Shown here: piece by piece, positions 7,733-15,396 of the stretch
How positions within the stretch are numbered: the first letter of the stretch is position 1
How the letters are laid out: every line of letters starts with the position of its first letter
Made by a program: the position numbers and the translations under genes
From: Campylobacter volucris
GTDB taxonomy: Bacteria > Campylobacterota > Campylobacteria > Campylobacterales > Campylobacteraceae
Assembly (NCBI RefSeq): GCF_008245045.1
Contig: NZ_CP043428.1
Span: 558,001 to 622,000 of the forward strand
Direction: 5' to 3'
DNA length: 64,000 nucleotides
The notes under the pieces: generated by a model
The model's input: only the letters and a program-made list of their open reading frames with translations
What the model was told of the DNA's origin: nothing
Database searches by the model: none

Positions 7733-9758
7733 AATCTTTTTATCTTTTGCTTGTATTGTAAATTTATATGCTTCAAAGGTAGATATATATGCTTTAGATG
7801 TTGTAAAAAATCGTGATATTATTGAAGCTAAAAGCAATGTAGTAGTCGTTTCAGATCTTTATTTAATCACCGCTAATGAAGCAAAATTTAATGAAAAAAC
7901 AAAAGATTTGGAACTTTTTGGTGATGTTAATATTTTAAGAGGTCAAAAAGAAAGGACTCATTCAAGCTATACTAAAATTAATTTACAAGATAATACAACC
8001 ACTTTTAAAAATTTATTTTTTTCAAATAACGATTTAGAAGTTTGGCTACAATGCCATCAAGCTAAATTTGATGAAAAATTTTTTATCACCGAAAAATCTG
8101 TTGTTTCAAGTTGTAATGTTGAAAATCCTGATTGGGAAATTCGTTTTGAAGAGGGTAAATTAAATAAAGAAAGTAATTTCTTACATCTTTATAATGCAAG
8201 ATTATATGTGAAAAACACACCTGTGGCATATTTGCCTTATTTTGGTTTTAGTGTAGATACTAAAAGAAAAAGTGGTTTGCTTATTCCACAAATTGTAGCA
8301 AAGCAAAGTGAAGGACTATATTATAATCAACCTATATATTATGTAATTGATGATAATGCTGATTTACAACTTGAGCCACAAATTAGAACAAAAAGAGGTT
8401 ATGGGTTATATTCAACGCTTAGATTTGTAGATTCTTTAAATTCACAAGGTGAGATAAGTACTGGAATTTTTGCAGAAAAATCAAGTTATAGGGAAAAAGA
8501 AAAGTTAAAAAATAAAGAACATTATGGTTTTGAGATAAAATATTCAAGCGATGAATTATTTAAAAGTTTGTTAAATGGTTCTTATCAGGAAGGATTGTGG
8601 CTTGATGGTAAATATTTAAACGATGTTGATTATATGAATTTAAGCTCTAAAGCCAAAACAGAAGCTTCGCTTGTAACTTCAAGATTAAATTATTTTTTAT
8701 CAGATGATGAAAATTATTATGGACTTTATGCAAAATACTATATAGATACTTCTAAAATTAGCAATAAAGATACTTTGCAAGAATATCCTTCATTACAATA
8801 CCATCGATATTTAAATGGAATTTTTGATAATTATATACAATATAGCATTGATGCTTCTTTTCATAGATATTACCGACATACTGGAATTTATGCTAAGACT
8901 TTAAATTTTGATGTTCCACTTGTATATCATACGAGTTTTTTTGATGACTTTTTAAATTTTTCTTTTACCGAAAGAGTGTATGCAAATTTTGTAAATTATT
9001 CTAATACAAATGAAAAAAATCAAGAGCATTTGTTTAGAAATTCTCATAATTTTTCTTTATACACAGATCTTTCCAAGCCTTATGAGAATTTTTATCATAC
9101 TATATATCTTGGTGTAAATTATTATTTACCTGGAGCAAAATCTGGTCAAATTACTGAAAATTTTATAGATATAAAAGATGAATCAGAGCAGATTAATTTT
9201 TCTATGTATCAGTATTTTTACAATGCCATTGGAAAGAAAAAACTTTTTCATAATTTTGCTATAAAATATGATTTAAAAGAGCAAAATTTTGGCGGTTTTG
9301 ATAATGTCGTAGAATATTTTTATAATGATTATATCAGTTTTAGAAACGAAACTGAATATAATGGTATCCAAAATCGCTTTGATAAAATTTTTAGTGAAAC
9401 ATCATTAGATTATGATGAATGGAGAATAGGTTTAAGCCATGCTTATAGATTTTATGAAAATGAAAAATATAATTTTTTAGGCACTAAAGCTCAATATAAC
9501 ATCAATGCTAATTATCAAATTTTTGGCGGTATATGGTTTGATTTAAACAAAAATCCTGATAAATGGGAAGTTGGTTACACTTATCAAAGAAAATGTTGGA
9601 ATTATTCTTTGATGTATCGCCAAGATATTTCGCCTAAACTTACTAGTGCAGGTATTAGCGCTAAAGATCAAAGTGGTGTATATTTTATGTTTAATTTTTA
9701 TCCAATTGGCGGAGTTTCTTATGATTTTGCTTTGGAAGAAAGTGAGAAGGCATTATGA
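7719..9758 (+). CDS. lptD: LPS-assembly protein LptD (outer-membrane LPS translocon)
   Basis: A 679-aa protein with a short hydrophobic leader, an LptA/OstA-like jelly-roll segment (about 25-150, NRDIIEAKSNVVVVSDLYLI onward) and a C-terminal beta-barrel rich in alternating aromatic strands. LptD inserts lipooligosaccharide into the outer leaflet. Two cysteines near residues 112 and 130 and one near 626 may form disulfides. The start is TTG: either 7719 or 7725, both inside the RDD gene; no ATG is available at the N-terminus. The end overlaps the next gene by 4 bp. Smaller than E. coli LptD (784 aa), as usual in this group. Confidence 0.88.
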   Translation: MILRKIFLSFACIVNLYASKVDIYALDVVKNRDIIEAKSNVVVVSDLYLITANEAKFNEKTKDLELFGDVNILRGQKERTHSSYTKINLQDNTTTFKNLFFSNNDLEVWLQCHQAKFDEKFFITEKSVVSSCNVENPDWEIRFEEGKLNKESNFLHLYNARLYVKNTPVAYLPYFGFSVDTKRKSGLLIPQIVAKQSEGLYYNQPIYYVIDDNADLQLEPQIRTKRGYGLYSTLRFVDSLNSQGEISTGIFAEKSSYREKEKLKNKEHYGFEIKYSSDELFKSLLNGSYQEGLWLDGKYLNDVDYMNLSSKAKTEASLVTSRLNYFLSDDENYYGLYAKYYIDTSKISNKDTLQEYPSLQYHRYLNGIFDNYIQYSIDASFHRYYRHTGIYAKTLNFDVPLVYHTSFFDDFLNFSFTERVYANFVNYSNTNEKNQEHLFRNSHNFSLYTDLSKPYENFYHTIYLGVNYYLPGAKSGQITENFIDIKDESEQINFSMYQYFYNAIGKKKLFHNFAIKYDLKEQNFGGFDNVVEYFYNDYISFRNETEYNGIQNRFDKIFSETSLDYDEWRIGLSHAYRFYENEKYNFLGTKAQYNINANYQIFGGIWFDLNKNPDKWEVGYTYQRKCWNYSLMYRQDISPKLTSAGISAKDQSGVYFMFNFYPIGGVSYDFALEESEKAL

Positions 9759-10414
9759 TAATTTTTGAAGATGTAAAAGAAGCTGCTAATAGATTGTATG
9801 ATCAATTACCAATTGCTAAATTAAAAGATTATATTATTATCACTCCTTCGCTTAAATCGATAGAATTTGTAAATGAATTAGCTTGTAAGTTAAATTTAGC
9901 TTATGATTTTTTATTTACAGAGCAAATTAAAGCTCCAAATAATGAAGAATGTCAAATAGCTATGATTAGTGAAACCAAAGAGCTAGTTTATAATGAAGCC
10001 TTAATCAAGGCTTTTGATATAAGTTTAGATTATATATATGGGGAAGCAAATAGAACATACGAAGAGAAAATTTTAAAAAATGTTTATCGCTATAGAAAAG
10101 GTAATCTTTTAAAAGATTTAAAAGGGAAAGATATTTTGGTTTTACATGAAGGCTGCGAGACAGGAATTACAGCTTTATCTTGTATAAAAAGTCTTTTAAA
10201 AGAAGAAGTAAATAGTATTATTTATGCAAGTGCTTTGATGCCAAGTGATGTTTATGATTATATTGGTATTTTTGTTGATGAGATATTTTGTGCTCAAAAA
10301 ATAGATCATTTTGTTGATATAGAATTTTATTTTAAAAATAAAATAAAATTACAATCTCAAGAAATTTTAGAAATTTTAGAAGAAAGTGAGTATTATTTGC
10401 CGTTAAAAAGATAA
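9755..10414 (+). CDS. Phosphoribosyltransferase-like protein with altered PRPP loop
   Basis: A 219-aa cytoplasmic protein that resembles type I phosphoribosyltransferases. The segment KDILVLHEGCETGITALSCI (about 125-144) sits where the PRPP loop (hydrophobic strand, two acidic residues, then T-G-x-T) belongs, but the acidic pair is replaced by His-Glu. YRYRKGNLLKDLKGK before it resembles the flexible-loop and hood region. The altered loop makes catalytic activity uncertain. The substrate is unknown. It overlaps lptD by 4 bp and is followed by the structured pnp leader. Confidence 0.7.
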   Translation: MIIFEDVKEAANRLYDQLPIAKLKDYIIITPSLKSIEFVNELACKLNLAYDFLFTEQIKAPNNEECQIAMISETKELVYNEALIKAFDISLDYIYGEANRTYEEKILKNVYRYRKGNLLKDLKGKDILVLHEGCETGITALSCIKSLLKEEVNSIIYASALMPSDVYDYIGIFVDEIFCAQKIDHFVDIEFYFKNKIKLQSQEILEILEESEYYLPLKR

Positions 10415-10456
10415 ATTTAAATCTAAACAAAAAGCGTTGTTTAGATTTAAATTTAT
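10411..10456 (+). terminator. Perfect 18-bp inverted repeat at the end of the lptD operon
   Basis: ATAAATTTAAATCTAAAC (10411-10428) and its exact complement (10439-10456) flank a 10-base loop. The left arm contains the stop codon of the preceding gene. There is no T-run after it on the plus strand, so it may be a weak terminator or, together with the next hairpin, an RNA-processing structure. Confidence 0.6.
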
Positions 10457-10526
10457 AGGGCAAAATAAAAACAGGCTTTTTAAGTTTTAGCTTTAAAATT
10501 TAAAAAGCTTATTTGATTTTGCCTAT
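10456..10526 (+). promoter_or_regulatory. Long hairpin in the pnp leader
   Basis: GCAAAAT at 10460-10466 (with TAGG before it) pairs with ATTTTGCCTA at 10516-10525, and inside it GCTTTTTAAGTTTT (10475-10488) pairs with AAAATTTAAAAAGC (10496-10509) with one G-U. This makes a long, nearly double-stranded RNA that ends 22 bases before the pnp ATG. In E. coli a leader hairpin cut by RNase III lets PNPase repress its own mRNA; the same scheme is an inference here. Confidence 0.6.
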
Positions 10527-10547
10527 AACAAATATCAAGGAAAAATC

Positions 10548-12656
10548 ATGGAACATGTATTAAATATCAATAATCATATAGAAATTTTTGAAACGGATAA
10601 AGTTGCCAAGCAAGTAGCTGGAGCTGTTTTAATGAGAGAAAAAAATGCTGTTGTTTTAGCAACCGTTGCTAGAGAAGATAAAATGGTAGAAGAAGATTTT
10701 CTACCTCTTACTGTTCAATATATTGAAAAAGCATATGCTGCGGGTAAAATTCCAGGTGGGTATGTCAAAAGAGAAACCAAACCAAGTGATTATGAGACAT
10801 TAAGTGCAAGGATAATTGATAGAAGTTTAAGACCATTATTTCCAAAAGGATATGCCTATCCAACGCAAATTGTGGTGATGGTTCTTTCTGCTGATAGTGA
10901 AGTAGATTTGCAGGTTATGAGTTTAAATGCAGCAAGTGTTGCGTTATATTTAAGTGACATTGCAATCAAAGCTCCAGTTTGTGGGGTAAGAATAGGTAAA
11001 ATTAATGATGAATTTGTTTTAAATCCAAGCAATAGCGAGTTAAAATCTAGCACCTTAGATCTTTATGTAGCAGGTGTTAAAGATGAGCTTTTAATGATAG
11101 AGATGAGAGCTTTAGCTGGTAAAAAAGATGGTGTGCATTTTATGAATGAGCTTAGCGAAGATGAGACTTTAAGAGCGCTAAATTTTGCAAGTAATGCTAT
11201 ATTAAGAGGTTCTAATGCTTATGAAAAAGCTTTTGCTGCTTATAGAAAAAATTCAAATCTTGAGTATAAAGTTGAAAATGATAATGAAGAATTGATCAAT
11301 TTTGTTAAAAATTCATATCTAACTAAACTCAAAATAGCCATTAATCAAATGGCAAAAAGCGAAAGAGCAAGTGAAATTTTTCAAATTGCTAAAGAAATTG
11401 AAAAAGAAAACATTGCTGTTGAAAAAGAATGGACTTTAGAAGATATCCAAAAAGCTTTACATGTGTGCAAAAGGGAAATTGTTAGAGCACAAATTATAAA
11501 TGATGGTAAAAGAGCTGATGGTAGGGGTTTAAAAGATATTAGAAAGATTGATATTGAAACTAATATCTTACCAAGCGCACATGGATCTTGCTTATTTACT
11601 AGAGGGCAAACTCAAGCTTTGGTTGTAGCTACTTTGGGTGGGGATAATGATGCGCAAATGTCAGATATGCTTACAGAAAAAAATCCAATATGTGAAAAAT
11701 TTATGGTTAATTATAATTTTCCAGGATTTTCAGTAGGCGAAGCAAGTCCTATAAAAGCTCCAGGTAGAAGAGAGCTAGGACATGGAAATTTGGCAAAAAG
11801 GGCTTTGCATCCTAGTGTGGATAATGATTATGCACATACTATTCGTTTGGTTTCAGAAATTTTAGAAAGTAATGGATCAAGCTCTATGGCTACAGTTTGT
11901 GGTGGTTCTTTGGCTTTAAAAGCTGCAGGCGTTCCTAGTGTAAAATTAGTAGCAGGTGTGGCTATGGGGCTTATTTTTGAAGAAGATAAATATGCTATAT
12001 TAACTGATATTATGGGACTTGAAGATCATGATGGAGATATGGATTTTAAAGTTGCTGGAAGTTTAGAAGGTATCACTGCTTTGCAAATGGATATTAAGTT
12101 AGGTGGTATAGAGCAAAAGGTATTACAAGAAGCTTTATATCAAGCAAAAGAAGCAAGAGCTTATATTTTAAATTTAATGCAAGAAGCAAATTCTAAAATA
12201 ATCATAAATGAAGCTATACTTCCAAAAATAGAAATTTTCAATATAGATTCAAATAAAATTCCAGACATTATAGGTCAAGGTGGAAAAACCATAAAAGAAA
12301 TTATTGAAAAATTTGAAGTCAGCATTGATTTAGATAGGGATAAAGGTGAAGTAAAAATTTCTGGATCAAATAAAGAAATGATCGAGCAAAGCAAAGAATA
12401 TATTTTAAATTTAATTCACTCAAAAAATACCAATAAAAAAAGGGATAAAAAAGAAATGCCTAAATTTGAAATCGGTGAAGAGTTTATAGGTGTGGTGCAA
12501 AAAGTAGTTGATTTTGGTGTTTTTGTAGGATTAAAAGATGGTGTAGATGGTTTATTGCACAATTCTAAGATCAAAGAAAAATTAGAGCTTGGTAATGAAG
12601 TAAAAGTGAAAGTTTTAGAGATTAAAAATGGCAAGGTCTCTTTAGATTTAGCTTAG
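10548..12656 (+). CDS. pnp: Polyribonucleotide nucleotidyltransferase (PNPase)
   Basis: A 702-aa 3'-5' exoribonuclease that uses phosphate. Two RNase PH domains are visible: the first around 10-230 ([20 protein letters not shown]), the second from about 320 with the catalytic signatures [14 protein letters not shown] and [16 protein letters not shown]. The KH domain ([18 protein letters not shown], about 560-620) is followed by an S1 RNA-binding domain ([20 protein letters not shown]) to the end. AAGGAAAAATC precedes the ATG. It is the last protein gene before the tRNA cluster. Confidence 0.97.
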   Translation: MEHVLNINNHIEIFETDKVAKQVAGAVLMREKNAVVLATVAREDKMVEEDFLPLTVQYIEKAYAAGKIPGGYVKRETKPSDYETLSARIIDRSLRPLFPKGYAYPTQIVVMVLSADSEVDLQVMSLNAASVALYLSDIAIKAPVCGVRIGKINDEFVLNPSNSELKSSTLDLYVAGVKDELLMIEMRALAGKKDGVHFMNELSEDETLRALNFASNAILRGSNAYEKAFAAYRKNSNLEYKVENDNEELINFVKNSYLTKLKIAINQMAKSERASEIFQIAKEIEKENIAVEKEWTLEDIQKALHVCKREIVRAQIINDGKRADGRGLKDIRKIDIETNILPSAHGSCLFTRGQTQALVVATLGGDNDAQMSDMLTEKNPICEKFMVNYNFPGFSVGEASPIKAPGRRELGHGNLAKRALHPSVDNDYAHTIRLVSEILESNGSSSMATVCGGSLALKAAGVPSVKLVAGVAMGLIFEEDKYAILTDIMGLEDHDGDMDFKVAGSLEGITALQMDIKLGGIEQKVLQEALYQAKEARAYILNLMQEANSKIIINEAILPKIEIFNIDSNKIPDIIGQGGKTIKEIIEKFEVSIDLDRDKGEVKISGSNKEMIEQSKEYILNLIHSKNTNKKRDKKEMPKFEIGEEFIGVVQKVVDFGVFVGLKDGVDGLLHNSKIKEKLELGNEVKVKVLEIKNGKVSLDLA

Positions 12657-12696
12657 TAAATTTAAGTTATAAAAGCTTTGTTTTTTGTCTATTTTC

Positions 12697-12725
12697 TTGA
12701 CAAAAAACTTTTCTTTTGGCATAAT
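12697..12725 (+). promoter_or_regulatory. Consensus promoter of the tRNA cluster
   Basis: TTGACA (12697-12702) and CATAAT (12720-12725) are separated by 17 bp, placing the start of transcription about nine bases before the first tRNA. This is far closer to the E. coli consensus than most promoters in this window. Confidence 0.8.
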
Positions 12726-12740
12726 TTCATTTTTTTTGCT

Positions 12741-12816
12741 GTCTCGTTAGCTCAGCCGGTAGAGCATCTCCCTTTTAAGGAGGGGGCCGTTGGTTCGAAT
12801 CCAACACGGGACACCA
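12741..12816 (+). tRNA. tRNA-Lys(TTT), copy 1
   Basis: A 76-nt cloverleaf. The acceptor stem GTCTCGT pairs with ACGGGAC, the anticodon loop CTTTTAA has anticodon TTT, the T-loop is GTTCGAAT, and CCA is encoded. Confidence 0.97.
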
Positions 12817-12830
12817 CTAATGTCTTTTTT

Positions 12831-12906
12831 GGTCGCTTAGCTCAGTTGGTAGAGCGCCACCCTTACAAGGTGGATGTCATAAGTTCGAGTCTTATAGTGA
12901 CCACCA
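12831..12906 (+). tRNA. tRNA-Val(TAC), copy 1
   Basis: A 76-nt cloverleaf. GGTCGCT pairs with AGTGACC, the anticodon loop CTTACAA has anticodon TAC, and CCA is encoded. Confidence 0.97.
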
Positions 12907-12921
12907 TCCTTTTTTTTGGTT

Positions 12922-12998
12922 GCGGCGGTAGTTCAGCTGGTTAGAATATCGGCCTGTCACGCCGGAGGTCGCGGGTTCGAGCCCCGTCCGCCGCGCCA
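12922..12998 (+). tRNA. tRNA-Asp(GTC), copy 1
   Basis: A 77-nt cloverleaf. GCGGCGG pairs with CCGCCGC, the anticodon loop CTGTCAC has anticodon GTC, and CCA is encoded. Its GC-rich stems stand out from the AT-rich surroundings. Confidence 0.97.
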
Positions 12999-13000
12999 TT

Positions 13001-13076
13001 GTCTCGTTAGCTCAGCCGGTAGAGCATCTCCCTTTTAAGGAGGGGGCCGTTGGTTCGAATCCAACACGGGACACCA
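13001..13076 (+). tRNA. tRNA-Lys(TTT), copy 2
   Basis: Identical in sequence to copy 1 at 12741. It begins the second repeat unit, three bases after tRNA-Asp copy 1. Confidence 0.97.
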
Positions 13077-13090
13077 CTAATGTCTTTTTT

Positions 13091-13166
13091 GGTCGCTTAG
13101 CTCAGTTGGTAGAGCGCCACCCTTACAAGGTGGATGTCATAAGTTCGAGTCTTATAGTGACCACCA
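13091..13166 (+). tRNA. tRNA-Val(TAC), copy 2
   Basis: Identical to copy 1 at 12831, with the same 14-base spacer to the preceding tRNA-Lys. Confidence 0.97.
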
Positions 13167-13180
13167 TCCTTTTTTTGGTT

Positions 13181-13257
13181 GCGGCGGTAGTTCAGCTGGT
13201 TAGAATATCGGCCTGTCACGCCGGAGGTCGCGGGTTCGAGCCCCGTCCGCCGCGCCA
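13181..13257 (+). tRNA. tRNA-Asp(GTC), copy 2
   Basis: Identical to copy 1 at 12922. The spacer before it is one T shorter than in the first unit. Confidence 0.97.
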
Positions 13258-13259
13258 TT

Positions 13260-13335
13260 GTCTCGTTAGCTCAGCCGGTAGAGCATCTCCCTTTTAAGGA
13301 GGGGGCCGTTGGTTCGAATCCAACACGGGACACCA
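13260..13335 (+). tRNA. tRNA-Lys(TTT), copy 3
   Basis: Identical to the other two tRNA-Lys copies. It is the start of an incomplete third repeat unit; a Glu-like tRNA follows instead of tRNA-Val. Confidence 0.97.
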
Positions 13336-13344
13336 CTGCTAAAT

Positions 13345-13420
13345 GACCCTTTCGTCTAGCGGCTAAGGACATCACTCTCTCTGTGTGATAACAGAGGTTC
13401 AAATCCTCTAGGGGTCGCCA
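13345..13420 (+). tRNA. tRNA-Glu-like gene with atypical anticodon arm (CTC by position)
   Basis: A 76-nt cloverleaf closely following tRNA-Glu. The acceptor is GACCCTT with AGGGGTC, the D-arm GTC-GAC, the T-arm AGAGG-TTCAAAT-CCTCT, and GCCA ends it. The anticodon arm is TCACT-CTCTCTG-TGTGA: the last stem pair is T-T, position 37 is T instead of a purine, 38 is G, and bases 34-36 read CTC (Glu, GAG). The usual Glu anticodon is TTC. It could be a functional Glu tRNA, a misread Arg-like TCT tRNA, or a decaying copy. Confidence 0.7.
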
Positions 13421-13555
13421 TATAACTAGGAAACAATATTATTTAACTTTATACTCGGGTTTTATTTGGTATGTTTATACTACTATATCTGGGTTTATTT
13501 ATTTTTTATAATATGTATTATATTAATAAATATTATTATATTATCAATTATAAAT

Positions 13556-13597
13556 ATAGAGTATAAAATACACAAGAGAATTTATATTTTACTCTAT
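13556..13597. repeat. Inverted repeat in the AT-rich gap
   Basis: ATAGAGTATAAAATA (13556-13570) pairs with TATTTTACTCTAT (13585-13597) with one bulged T, leaving a 14-base loop. No T-run follows, so a terminator role is uncertain. Confidence 0.5.
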
Positions 13598-13971
13598 GGT
13601 ATTAATCTGTGTGGCAATTTTGTTGATATATAGTTTAAAAATAAAAATTTTACAAGTAAAGTTGTATGTTTGAAAATGTATTTTATTTATTTTATTGCGA
13701 ATCTATAAATGTTATAAAATAAACTTATTTAAAACACTAGATATAAAAATAAATATTTTAAAATTATCCAAATTAACAATAAAATTTTTGATATTGAAAT
13801 AAAATTTAATGCAAAAGATATTGTCGATTGTTCATTTGATTTTTTGTATATTCTAAGATTATAAATTTATATAATAAAAAGTTTTAAAAGCCTTAATATG
13901 CTATATTAAATCCAAAAAATATAATTATATCTTTATTTAATTTAAAAAATGCTCTAAATTCATAGGCAGAC

Positions 13972-14011
13972 TAGCCACGACTATAATCATGGAAGATGGT
14001 TTGTATATAGG
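13972..14011 (+). repeat. 40-bp element, copy 1, before the broken gene
   Basis: It matches 15333-15372 at 36 of 40 positions. In one frame both copies read LATTIIMEDGLY[I/V]G, and three of the four differences are silent in that frame. The copy lies 15 bp upstream of the ATG at 14027. Confidence 0.8.
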
Positions 14012-14026
14012 ACGAAAGGATAAATA

Positions 14027-15316
14027 ATGAGCGGTAATAAAGATATTTACGAGATTTATACTTCTAATGGACTTATATTAGAAGTTGATAAAAATACAAA
14101 TCAAATTATATTTGATAAAAGAAAAGATGGGCGTGAAGTAGGCAAATACACCCAAGAATATTCTAAAGCCCTTTTTTGAAGCACACAATATCAAACAAAA
14201 CTCTCCCTACAAAGATTATCAACCTAGATATTTAGATCCTAATCTTTACACAGGGCAAAGTTCTACTTTACTTGAATTTAAAGATTGGCAAAGTATTTAT
14301 TTAAAAGATCCTATTAAAGGAGCTATAGCTCCTTGGACTAAAGCAGAAAAAGCTTATTATAACTCACTAAAAACTAAAAAAGAAAGATATAAGTATTTAG
14401 TTATAAGAAGTGGTATAAGAAGTGTTGTTATAGATATACCTTATGAAGCTATAGGAGCTGTAGATGAAAAAGGAAATGTAGATCCTAAATATGAAAAATT
14501 ATATAAAATAGTAGATGATAATAAACATAATCTAAGATCAAGTTTATTTCATAATGAATGGGGTATGGCAGCAGGAATATTAGGTGATTATAAATATCTA
14601 GCTAATGATATGTTTCAAAATGGTTTTAATGCAAGATTTATCCAAGCTACTATACTTTATATACAATTAAGTGGAGGAAGTAGTATATTAGATAAACCTA
14701 ATTTATTAGGTGCTATTTATGGTTATGCAGATATTGCTGTAGGAAGTGGTTTAGTAGGAGTGCATAAAAATCCTTTAAGAGAACAAGAGATTAAAACCTT
14801 AGCTAAGACTTTAAAACCTGATGAATTTGGTATGCTTCCTTTTATAGATGAGATTATGGGAGTAGATTGGATTATTGATTTAACAGAATATGAATTTGCA
14901 GATGATGCTGATGGTAAAGCTATTAGATCTTTAGATAACGATGTTTTAAAAGGTAAATTAAAAGATTCAAGAGATATAGATTCTACTCCAGAGAGTAGGA
15001 AAGAGTTTAATCGCGAAATGTGGGCATATCGTAGAGGTTCTGTTGCATTTTACAATACAGATATTCCCAATGATTGGACTAAAGAAGAAGCAAAACTATA
15101 TATGGATTCTCTTAGCTAGCAGCTCTCACTCCTCCTCAAGGTTATCCTAATACACCTTATTATTTTACTCCTGAAAATCTAGAATGGTATTATAAAAGAC
15201 ATAAGCTTGATAAACTCCTTGATCCAAGAATTCCTGCCATATATAGATATAATTTTCCGCAAGAACTTCGAGCTAAAATACTAGCTTATGCTAAAGAGCA
15301 TAATATAAAAGAGTAA
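14027..15316 (+). pseudogene. Unrecognised 429-codon gene broken by two compensating frameshifts
   Basis: The frame opens at ATG 14027 (GGACGAAAGG upstream) and runs MSGNKDIYEIYTSNGLILEV to a TGA at 14177-14179. This follows a run of six T's; dropping one T restores GCC-CTT-TTT-GAA and the +1 frame stays open to 15119. There a TAG ends it, but the original frame resumes at 15116 (LAALTPPQGYPNTPYYF) and stops at 15314-15316. Joined, the product would be about 429 aa, soluble, without signal peptide. A hydrophobic, glycine-rich middle (ILYIQLSGGSSIL to GSGLVGVHKNP) is the main feature. I do not recognise the family. A secreted-effector origin is speculation from its position between repeats and tRNAs. 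Confidence 0.75.
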
Positions 15317-15332
15317 AAATAATGAATTTCAT

Positions 15333-15372
15333 TAGCCACTACTATAATAATGGAAGATGGTTTATATGTAGG
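15333..15372 (+). repeat. 40-bp element, copy 2, before the 273-aa gene
   Basis: The second copy of the element at 13972-14011, with 36 of 40 bases identical. It begins 17 bp after the stop of the broken gene and ends 24 bp before the ATG at 15397. In the shared frame it reads LATTIIMEDGLYVG and then a stop. Confidence 0.8.
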
Positions 15373-15396
15373 TTAATTAAAGAAAAAGGAAAAACA

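Larger units (their letters stand above)
12741..13259 (+). repeat. Tandem duplication of a Lys-Val-Asp tRNA unit
   Basis: The 260-bp stretch 12741-13000 is repeated as the 259-bp stretch 13001-13259. By eye they differ only by one T in a poly-T run before tRNA-Asp. A third tRNA-Lys begins the next unit. Confidence 0.95.
13421..14026. other. AT-rich stretch of about 600 bp without a gene
   Basis: Very AT-rich DNA with many A/T runs and no reading frame with a start and ribosome site. The only structures I see are an inverted repeat at 13556-13597 and the 40-bp element at 13972-14011. A start-less open stretch of about 40 codons ends at 13864. Confidence 0.7.

Noticed and set aside
12678-13297. 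Open frames across the tRNA cluster (MFFVYF... and MVERHPYKV...)
   Set aside because: They are translations of tRNA genes and repeat with the tRNA unit; there is no ribosome site.
13730-13864. Open stretch of about 40 codons in the AT-rich gap (ending CSFDFLYILRL)
   Set aside because: It has no start codon or ribosome site and is within chance for DNA this AT-rich; it could be a remnant but cannot be supported.
14172-14177. T6 run as a phase-variable switch in the broken gene
   Set aside because: Six T's is short and common in this DNA, and a second, non-homopolymer shift is also needed, so decay is more likely than switching.
15322-15396. Upstream extension of the 273-aa gene (MNFISHYYNNGRW...)
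   Set aside because: It translates the 40-bp element in a frame where the differences from the other copy change amino acids, and it lacks a ribosome site; ATG 15397 has AAAGGA.
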